Source of the DNA: Hirudo medicinalis
Lineage: Eukaryota; Annelida; Clitellata; Hirudinida; Hirudinidae
NCBI GenBank assembly: GCA_011800805.1
Contig: MPNW01001752.1
Span: forward strand, 12,666 to 27,665
Direction of reading: 5' to 3'
DNA length: 15,000 bases
This document shows, piece by piece, positions 9,784-15,000 of the stretch. Both the position numbers and the translations under genes were made by a program. Under the pieces are notes generated by a model. It was given only the letters and a program-made list of their open reading frames with translations, made no database searches and was not told the DNA's origin. How positions within the stretch are numbered: position 1 is the stretch's first letter; the number at the start of each line of letters is the position of its first letter.

Positions 9784-11369
9784 CTACTCATAATAATGTA
9801 ATAGTAATAATAACTGATGTCGCATCAGTAGCAGTACCATGCCAAGACATTACATCGATGTTCATTTATGTAAGATGCTAAATGCATGGCATGCACGACA
9901 TCATCGCACGACTTTGACCTAGTACCATGTACTTGAGAGGCTTGTACATCAAATCGCTCTTCCTGCTCAGACCCAGAGCCCCGTAGATGGAGTAGTGGTG
10001 CAGGGCGAGCACGACGTGACGATGGACGGAACCCTCGAACTTGCTCTTGAAGCTCACAGGAAAACGATCCAAACCCTGGCAGGGGTTGGTGAGGTAGCTG
10101 GTTGGGAACAACGGGTCGATCAACCGACGAACACGAACGACGGAATTCGACGAGATTTAGAAATGTTTTGCTTGGTGGTTAATTTGATTACATGATAAGT
10201 GCTTAATAGTCGCAGGTGGTAAGAGAGGTGACGGGCAAAAGACAACTCACAGGCAACGGCTTTTGTCAGTTCTACAGACATTTCCAGGGTCATGAGGCAG
10301 GGTTAAGGGTAGGGGTAGGGTAGGGTTGGGCATAGGGTTAGGTACCAAAAGGTGGTTACTGTGAGTTGGCTTTTGCCAGTCACTTGGCCAACAATCTTGG
10401 CCTCATCGTTAAGTTAGTACAAATAAATAGGCGACCAATCAGCTAGAAATGGAGATTTTACATTGCAACGACTACAGCCTCAAGGCACTTGATTGGCTGG
10501 GACTCCTTCATGATCTCCTTGGCACACTCCATCAATCTTGAATAAAAAACAAGAATGATGAGGCACTGATTGAGGTTACAGACATGTTGAAAAAGTTAAT
10601 TGTGTCTATATTTTGTTTGTCACCATTCTCCATCTCATCATCACCACTTTTACCCTTATCATCATCATCATCACTATCACCACCGTTACCGTAACAATAG
10701 AATACCTACCCACACAATGGTCTTGACTTTTTGACCTTTATATTTCTCCTGTCATAGATGTCATATCTGAGCAAGTTCAGGAAGAATTTGGGCAAAGGTG
10801 GTGGTGATGATGATGGCTGATATTTATGATAATTGACCATAAAGGATACTGCAAGCTATTAAGATACTTCTGCACTTGAATGACCCTCCTACTGGTGCTC
10901 ATGACCTTAGGGAGATTAATTGGAGGGTTGAGGGTTGGTCCATGGAGCTAAAATCGAACTCAAGATCAAGATCAGCCCTTCATGGTGATATGTTTGGTTA
11001 TTCTTATATCTGGATGTAATTCCTTACTAGCAACACTTGCAATTTGTTGTAATATTTAACTTTAAAACTTAAATCACTAAAACTTCACAAACAATCCCAT
11101 CAATATTGATTAAAAAAAATTACTAAACCCCATACCCCCAAGAAACAAATGCTAACCGATAATTTAGCAGCCGAATCATTTCCTGGAGACGAATGTGAAT
11201 CGTTCGATTTGCTCAGCTGGTCGCCATTGTCGCTTCGTTTTTCGGTGAGAATCGTATTCATGTGTCTTCCTGGCCGTTTGACGTTTTTGGGAAATTTATT
11301 TCTGTTCAAATTGTTTTTTTCGTCTTGTTCTACTTTTGATGTTTTTTGTTTCAACGACTTAATTACCAT
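8261..11369 (-). CDS. VASH: Vasohibin, tubulin tyrosine carboxypeptidase (nine-exon model, about 321 aa)
   Basis: Vasohibins, with the small partner SVBP, remove the C-terminal Tyr of alpha-tubulin in the cytoplasm. Model, 5' to 3' on the minus strand: 11369-11157, 10947-10850, 10766-10710, 10536-10462, 10097-9926, 9658-9613, 9353-9274, 9064-8967, 8387-8261; total 966 nt, divisible by three. Exons 2-8 align with human VASH1/2 almost without gaps (from memory), through KSRPL-GLM, PIKCLEAV, YLTN, RFPVSFK, YGALGLSRKSDLMYKPL, KIG and ELRKEI. The catalytic triad falls at Cys140, His175 and Ser192; the spacings of 35 and 17 equal human C169/H204/S221. Tyr105, Lys139 and Arg193, matching human substrate-binding positions, are also present. 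Exon 1 and the C-terminal junction are less certain. The usual N-terminal segment with a W-x-x-M-W pattern was not found. Human proteins are about 355-365 aa. Confidence 0.9.
8755..8796 (-). other. Possible 42-nt alternative vasohibin exon
   Basis: Flanked by good splice sites: TTTATTTCTCAG acceptor and GATGCAG|GTTAGT donor. 14 codons long, so it would preserve frame. Two of three frames are open. It may be a cassette exon giving a different C-terminus. Confidence 0.35.
8967..9064 (-). CDS. VASH: Vasohibin exon 8
   Basis: Acceptor CATTTGCAG. It encodes MNLIQCHRLSWDELRKEI then NRWQRSIGKK, matching the last conserved helix (human RADIRKELEKYARDMRMKI). Two donors are possible: 8981 (AAGAAG|GTCGGC, phase 0) or 8967 (GATCC|GTTCGT, phase 2). 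Only the second is phase-compatible with the long frame of the last exon. Confidence 0.85.
9117..9165. repeat. Imperfect AAT tract in a vasohibin intron
   Basis: AAT-rich with AAC/GGT interruptions, just beyond exon 8. Confidence 0.75.
9274..9353 (-). CDS. VASH: Vasohibin exon 7
   Basis: Acceptor AATCTCCAG. It encodes GHEVLRIKIGGVVTHDPHTY then EAICWN, matching the KIG-x-x-V-x-H-x-PH motif of vasohibins. The donor AAT|GTCTGT is weak but is set by gapless alignment to exon 8. Confidence 0.9.
9551..9604. repeat. ATC microsatellite in a vasohibin intron
   Basis: ATC units with a short interruption at 9565-9573, lying 9 bp from the exon 6 donor boundary. Confidence 0.9.
9613..9658 (-). CDS. VASH: Vasohibin exon 6 (small)
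   Basis: 46 nt, acceptor ATTCTTATAG, donor GGGAAA|GTGAGT (strong). It encodes NLADLLEDFLRSYRE, which fills the aligned gap between exons 5 and 7 exactly (compare human TLSDLIFDFEDSYKK). Confidence 0.9.
9743..9779. repeat. AAT microsatellite in a vasohibin intron
   Basis: About 12 clean AAT units between exons 5 and 6. Confidence 0.9.
9926..10097 (-). CDS. VASH: Vasohibin exon 5 (catalytic His and Ser)
   Basis: Acceptor TTCCCAACCAG, donor TACATG|GTACTA. 57 codons beginning YLTN; includes RFPVSFKSKFEG, HRHVVLAL with the catalytic His, and YGALGLSRKSDLMYKPL with the catalytic Ser. The most conserved stretch of the gene. Confidence 0.95.
10228..10383. mobile_element. Foldback (MITE-like) element with TTAGGG-like core
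   Basis: Left arm 10228-10252 and right arm 10359-10383 are inverted repeats, 23 of 25 positions matching. Similarity continues inwards with small gaps. Each arm is itself a minor foldback (CAAAAG with CTTTTG). The centre, about 10299-10342, is degenerate telomere-like sequence (GGTTAAGGGTAGGGG...TAGGGTTAGG). No coding capacity and no clear target-site duplication. It lies in the vasohibin intron between exons 4 and 5. It could be a non-autonomous transposon or a structured intronic element. Confidence 0.6.
10301..10342 (+). repeat. Degenerate interstitial TTAGGG-type tract
   Basis: Five to six irregular GGGTA/TTAGGG units (GGTTAAGGGTAGGGGTAGGG, then TAGGGTTGGG and TAGGGTTAGG). The repeat type is that of most animal telomeres. 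Confidence 0.75.
10462..10536 (-). CDS. VASH: Vasohibin exon 4 (catalytic Cys)
   Basis: Acceptor TTATTCAAG, donor GCAAT|GTAAAA. It encodes LMECAKEIMKESQPIKCLEA and VVVA, with the nucleophile Cys in PIKC and the conserved Lys before it. Confidence 0.95.
10651..10683. repeat. Short ATC/ACC tract
   Basis: About ten units of ATC/ACC in the intron between vasohibin exons 3 and 4. Confidence 0.75.
10710..10766 (-). CDS. VASH: Vasohibin exon 3
   Basis: Acceptor CTTGCTCAG, donor TGTGG|GTAGGT (strong). It encodes YDIYDRRNIKVKKSRPLC, the same length as the vertebrate segment from YNHTGTQFF to RPL. The GG overhang plus A makes the Gly of GLM. Confidence 0.9.
10850..10947 (-). CDS. VASH: Vasohibin exon 2
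   Basis: Acceptor TTCGATTTTAG, donor TTGCA|GTATCC. It encodes a Pro-rich lead then RRVIQVQKYLNSL and a split Gln, matching the 'ERLEAVQRYIRELQ' helix region before the catalytic core. Confidence 0.8.
11157..11369 (-). CDS. VASH: Possible vasohibin exon 1 (N-terminal, basic and disordered)
   Basis: ATG at 11369-11367 has G at -3 and G at +4. 71 codons run to donor TTATCG|GTTAGC (phase 0), which fits exon 2. The peptide is Lys/Ser/Asn-rich and low complexity, with no match to known vasohibin N-termini that I can recall. The same frame is open further upstream, so this may belong to a different transcript. Confidence 0.4.
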
Positions 11370-11462
11370 ATCTCGAGCTGTGTTAAACTGTCTTTTAAGA
11401 TTTTCCAAAAAATAAAAAAAAGTCAATTCCACGGCCTGCCGTAAAAATTGGTCTCTGACGGT

Positions 11463-11639
11463 TCAAAACAAAAACTTTTTGACAAGATCAGAATTTATTT
11501 TTTGAATAAAAATCGCCATTAAAAACAGCAAAACGACGACAATAGTCGCCGAACGATGAACCAAAAACGGCTCGTAAAAATAAAACAGGGTTTCTGTGGC
11601 AACGGCACCATTTTCGACCTCATTTATTGCTCTAAGCAT
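11463..11639 (-). CDS. Candidate 58-aa single-pass membrane peptide
   Basis: ATG at 11639-11637 directly follows an in-frame TAA and has a weak context (T at -3). The peptide starts MLRAINEVENGAVATE, then has an aromatic segment (LFYFYEPFLVHRS), a hydrophobic helix ATIVVVLLFLMAIFI at about residues 31-45, and a basic tail ending KKFLF before TGA at 11463-11465. The same frame then stays open for another 119 codons on the minus strand, into possible vasohibin exon 1. It may be a small protein gene, the 5' part of a broken gene, or an upstream ORF. Family not recognised. Confidence 0.35.
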   Translation of the reverse strand: MLRAINEVENGAVATETLFYFYEPFLVHRSATIVVVLLFLMAIFIQKINSDLVKKFLF

Positions 11640-12650
11640 TTAAAATTCTTATTCTACACTTATTTTATATTTGCACGCATAAAATAAGATGAATTTAGAA
11701 ATATAATATTTCATGAGTTTTATTGAAGATTTCCGATTGCATAGCTTATGTGGACTATTAGAAATACAATGACAAAATATAAGATTTTATAAAGATATAA
11801 AGATTTTACTTTCAAATGAGTTTTTTAACAAATAAAATTTATTTAAAATTATGGTAAAGTTATCTTTTAAATCAATTCCGAAATTAATTAAAACTTTCAT
11901 CATGATGTCATCGATGATAACTGTATTGAATTGATACTGTTAACAGTGTTTCATTTACGTGATGATCTGTACTTCGAATGGTTTAAACTAGAATGTTGAC
12001 CGATTCCATAACTCACTTAGCCAGCCAATCATTCACCCGATCACGATCCACCCATTCATTCACTACGTCCCACTCACTCGCTAACTCGGCTAACCACTAA
12101 TAGGCTTCCATTTGCAGACCACTTCAGGCAGACGTCCTTCGAGCTTCTCTCGAAGAAATTCGATGCTTTGTATCGAGTGCCGGGAGAGGATTTATTTATT
12201 TTCCATGATTTTTATCTCATGATGCTCTGTGGCCAAACTTCGATCTTTCAGTGACAACAACAAAAACAACAACAACTTTGTGTCAAACAATAAGATAAGA
12301 CTCAAATCCGAAACTTAGGAGGATGGTAAGAAGGGGATTAAAGCAGGGACGTCATTTCTGCTTTTTCCAGGGGTGGAATTGGGGCAAGCCCCCCCAAACG
12401 ACGTCCATGGATTAAAGGGATTAGTGGTTGAGTGAGTGAATAGTTAAGCAGAATATTAAATATAATATTATAAATAATATTAATAATAATATGGCAAACA
12501 AGGCGTAAGATTAATGCATGATAACATGCGGCTAAGAGACGAAGATGGATGGACGGGTTGATGGATAAGTGGATGGCTGATGATCAACAGCAGTGGTTCA
12601 AAATCGTGTAAACATTGGGAATGATGATGTATGACCGATGAAATTACAGA
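11640..12650. other. Repeat-poor intergenic DNA
   Basis: AT-rich to about 11900, then a degenerate CATTCACTCACT-like stretch at 12005-12100, an exon-like segment on the plus strand (12118-12254), a small AAC tract (12255-12277), and unique sequence. No gene supported. Confidence 0.5.
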
Positions 12651-12726
12651 CATCATCACCACCAACATTATCGTCGTCATCTTCCTCTTCCTCCTCCTCC
12701 TCATCATCATCATCATCATCATCATT
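12651..12726. repeat. ATC microsatellite with adjoining CTT/CTC tract
   Basis: Mixed ACC/GTC units, then a pure-pyrimidine stretch (12679-12701), then about nine ATC units. Confidence 0.9.
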
Positions 12727-13022
12727 GACGATGATGCCGACGTCTAAGACTGATGATTACGGTGGCGATGCGTGAGACCTAGGATTAGAGTTGAGGGACG
12801 GTAATGGTTGAGTTGAAGGTCACCAATTGGTGCTTCGTCTTCAAGCAGCCGGAAGCAGAAGGGAGTTGGAAGGATGGCTCCAGAACCACAGGAGATTATA
12901 TTTATAACATTGAATTTATCGCCGATTATGTCTGATTAATTGTAAAATTAAAGTTGTTAATTCAAGCTGATGAGAACGTTATTTCTTGCCCTCCGTCTGT
13001 GTATCCTCGTGTCCCCTCTCTG
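12727..13022. other. Unique sequence, no gene seen
   Basis: No open frame of note and no recognisable motif. Confidence 0.5.
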
Positions 13023-13079
13023 ACCAACCAACCAACCAACCATCCATCCATCCATCTATCCATCCGTCCATCCATCCAT
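13023..13079. repeat. CCAA then CCAT tetranucleotide repeat
   Basis: About four CCAA units change into about nine CCAT units with CTAT and CGTC variants. Confidence 0.92.
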
Positions 13080-13276
13080 AATTTCCGGAAAGCCTTCAGA
13101 CCTCAGCAAATATGAACCGTCCGTGAACTAGAATAAAGACTGGACTGGTGGGCGGAGCTTGCGGGAATGGAGAGAAGGTGAGTTGGAGGAGAGAGGTGGT
13201 TGATCGTTAACATTCAACCTACTTGAACTGACCAGACAATGGCGCCTCTGTCTAAGATGATGTAACAATTGCAGAT

Positions 13277-13361
13277 GTCATCATCATCATCATCGTCATC
13301 GTCGTCATCATCATCGTCATCGTCGTCATCGTCATCATCATCATCATCGTTATCATCATCT
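13277..13361. repeat. ATC/GTC microsatellite
   Basis: About 28 trinucleotide units with GTC interspersed, same class as 23-189 and 1971-2052. Confidence 0.93.
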
Positions 13362-13495
13362 TACAAATGAACAATCATCATAGCTGAGTCTCCTACTCAC
13401 ACATGAGAAGTAAGCCATAATCAACCAGACAGAAGTCAACCAATCAAAATATTCAACCGCCAAATAAACTTTTGAAAGTTCAAAAATNTTCCAGT

Positions 13496-13586
13496 TTTAT
13501 TATTATTATCATTATTATTTCAGCTTATTATTATTATCATTTACTTATTTATTTACCATGATTATTATTATTATTATTATTATTAC
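13496..13586. repeat. ATT microsatellite, interrupted
   Basis: Three ATT blocks separated by ATC and short unique pieces, just after an N at 13488. Confidence 0.88.
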
Positions 13587-13760
13587 GTAATATATTTAAT
13601 TATTCAATTATTGACAATGTTTATTCATGCTCGCGCCATTTTTTTAATCCATTCAAGCATCTTTTTTCCCCATATTTTGGATTTATTTCGAAAAAAACTT
13701 TAAAAAACTTAAAACACATAATTTTTCATAATTTATAATAAATAATCAAAAAACAAACAC

Positions 13761-13898
13761 ACAAATAAATAAATAAATAAATATATAAATACTTAATTAA
13801 TCAACGCTTTATTAATTGAAATCACGCTAAAACATCTCAACCAATTAAAGCCAACAAAGATTATATCGATTGATATCAATCAATCAATCAATCAATTC
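13761..13898. repeat. AAAT tract and ATCA tract
   Basis: AAAT units at 13761-13782 and ATCA units at 13875-13898, separated by AT-rich sequence. Confidence 0.8.
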
Positions 13899-13899
13899 A

Positions 13900-14558
13900 T
13901 TTTAATGTTGAAATCCTCTTTTAAAAATTACCATTTCGATATATTTATAAAGCGTAAACAAACATAAATTATGTTCTACGAATTCGATTGGCCTGGATTA
14001 GCCTGGAGAAGATCCACCACTGACCGAAGGCTGCATTTTCAAGTGGAGGTCTTAATTCCACCTCCTTCTCTCTCTTACACGTGGTTGTCTCTCTTTTGGA
14101 TGGCATTGTCATTCTGATCCGACTGCCCGCGAATCCCCTTGCCTGTCCTTGTGCCTCTGTACTCCAGTCTGTTTCTTCCTGTGCGTGTGTATTGTTCCCT
14201 ATGCCTCTGTATGACTCCCCATGGGATATTATGTTTCTCTGTATGCCTCTCTGTCATGGCTCCCCATACTTGGCTGTGTCACTACCATGTTGGTTTCCAG
14301 CGCATACTTGTCGATTCGCATTTGTCTATTGTTAGGTGTGCTTGTATGCGGCTCAGTATGCTTGAGTATGTATCAGTATCATTCTCATTATGTGTCCGAG
14401 TATGTTCCAGTGTGCTTGCATGCGTCTCCCTCCGGCTGCCTGGCACTCCTTATCAAAGGAACGCTTGAAGCACGTTCAAGACGTCTGTGTTTATGGAGCT
14501 TCAAAGTTCTGTTTGTAATTCCGATAACACCTTCGGTAATGTGTTGTGCGGTGGTTGT
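13900..14558. other. Unique region with degenerate TGCCTCTGTAT-like repeats
   Basis: 14140-14445 is T-, G- and C-rich. Recurrent units include TGCCTCTGTAT, TGCCTCTCTGT, two GNCTCCCCAT copies (14215, 14261) and several GAGTATGT/CAGTATCA pieces. The three open plus-strand frames here come from the scarcity of A, not from coding. No gene supported. Confidence 0.5.
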
Positions 14559-14678
14559 GATGATGACGATGATGACGACGACGACGACGACGACGACGAC
14601 TATGATGATGATGATGATGACGACGACGACGATGACGACGACGATGATGATGAAGATGATGATGATGATGATGATGAT
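14559..14678. repeat. GAT/GAC microsatellite
   Basis: About 40 units, reading poly-Asp in one plus-strand frame. No gene-like sequence flanks it, so the poly-Asp ORF is spurious. Confidence 0.93.
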
Positions 14679-15000
14679 TTTAACAATCGTTAATTTTTAT
14701 TTATTATCACCAACAAAAAAGTTTTTAGTTTTTATTTTGCGATGAAATGTCGATAATTTGTTTGAAACAAAGATTTATTTTCTATTTTTTTTTACATGAT
14801 TACCTCATTATGGCTGTAATTGCAACCATATTAAGTAAAACGTGCTTTCGTTATTATTATTATTCTTATTATTGTAAAAAATTATATTTATAATTATGTA
14901 TTTATTAAATATTTATATATAATATTAGTTATTCTTATTCTTATTATTGTAATAATTGTTCTTATTATTATTGTTGTTATTAATAATTATTAATATTGTT
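14679..15000. other. AT-rich end of window with ATT tracts
   Basis: ATT-type runs at 14851-14874 and about 14930-15000; no gene seen. Confidence 0.6.

Noticed and set aside
9878..9925. Continuation of vasohibin exon 5 past TACATG into GQSRAMMSCMPCI
   Set aside because: This is intron read-through. Alignment and phase require splicing at 9926 to exon 6.
11463..11639. Weak resemblance of the 58-aa peptide to the N-terminus of phosphatidylserine synthase (INE...FFYRP then a membrane helix)
   Set aside because: Spacing differs and the following residues do not match; too little to support a call.
11103..11639. Selenoprotein as a firm call
   Set aside because: No convincing SECIS element seen by eye downstream on the minus strand and no recognised selenoprotein family; left as one option among several.
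12118..12215. CIECRERIY in a second frame resembling the first half of a LIM domain
   Set aside because: No H-x2-C follows before the stop, and all three frames are open here, so a CxxC by chance is likely.
14221..14745. 174-aa plus-strand ORF ending in poly-Met/Thr
   Set aside because: Made of degenerate repeats plus the GAT/GAC array; no domain and no conserved-looking segment.

Overview
The window is eukaryotic, almost certainly animal, genomic DNA. It has short exons with GT-AG introns, AATAAA-type polyadenylation signals, a TATA-box promoter, abundant trinucleotide microsatellites (ATC/GAT, AAT, CAA, CTT) and a TTAGGG-like interstitial tract. A spiralian (mollusc, annelid or similar) is my guess from texture only. 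No prokaryotic operons, rRNA, tRNA or CRISPR arrays are visible. Two single N bases (5198, 13488) mark unresolved assembly points.

Layout. 1-2096 is non-coding DNA with two ATC-type microsatellites and a few promoter-like motifs. At 2097 a TATA box opens a plus-strand gene: a 5'UTR with a 4-codon upstream ORF and CAA/AAT tracts, then three coding exons (2439-2523, 2968-5041, 5573-5849) predicted to encode a very acidic, low-complexity protein of about 811 residues with two YVN-type tyrosine motifs. I do not recognise its family. 5850-8118 is AT-rich and mostly empty.

On the minus strand, 8261-11369 carries a fragmented gene that no single long ORF shows. Eight small exons, all phase-compatible, rebuild a vasohibin (tubulin tyrosine carboxypeptidase). 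The catalytic Cys, His and Ser are present with the same spacing (35 and 17 residues) as in human VASH1. A ninth, N-terminal exon fits by phase but not by homology. The two genes are convergent. One vasohibin intron holds a foldback element whose centre is degenerate telomere-like TTAGGG sequence. Just upstream of the vasohibin exons, the minus strand has a 178-codon frame broken by a single TGA, starting with a 58-residue membrane-type peptide.

11640-15000 is repeat-rich and has no gene I can support. It holds ATC, ATT, CCAT, AAAT and GAT/GAC microsatellites and a degenerate TGCCTCTGTAT-like tract. The most valuable results are the vasohibin reconstruction, the foldback element inside it, the TGA-interrupted frame, and the acidic YVN protein with its upstream ORF.
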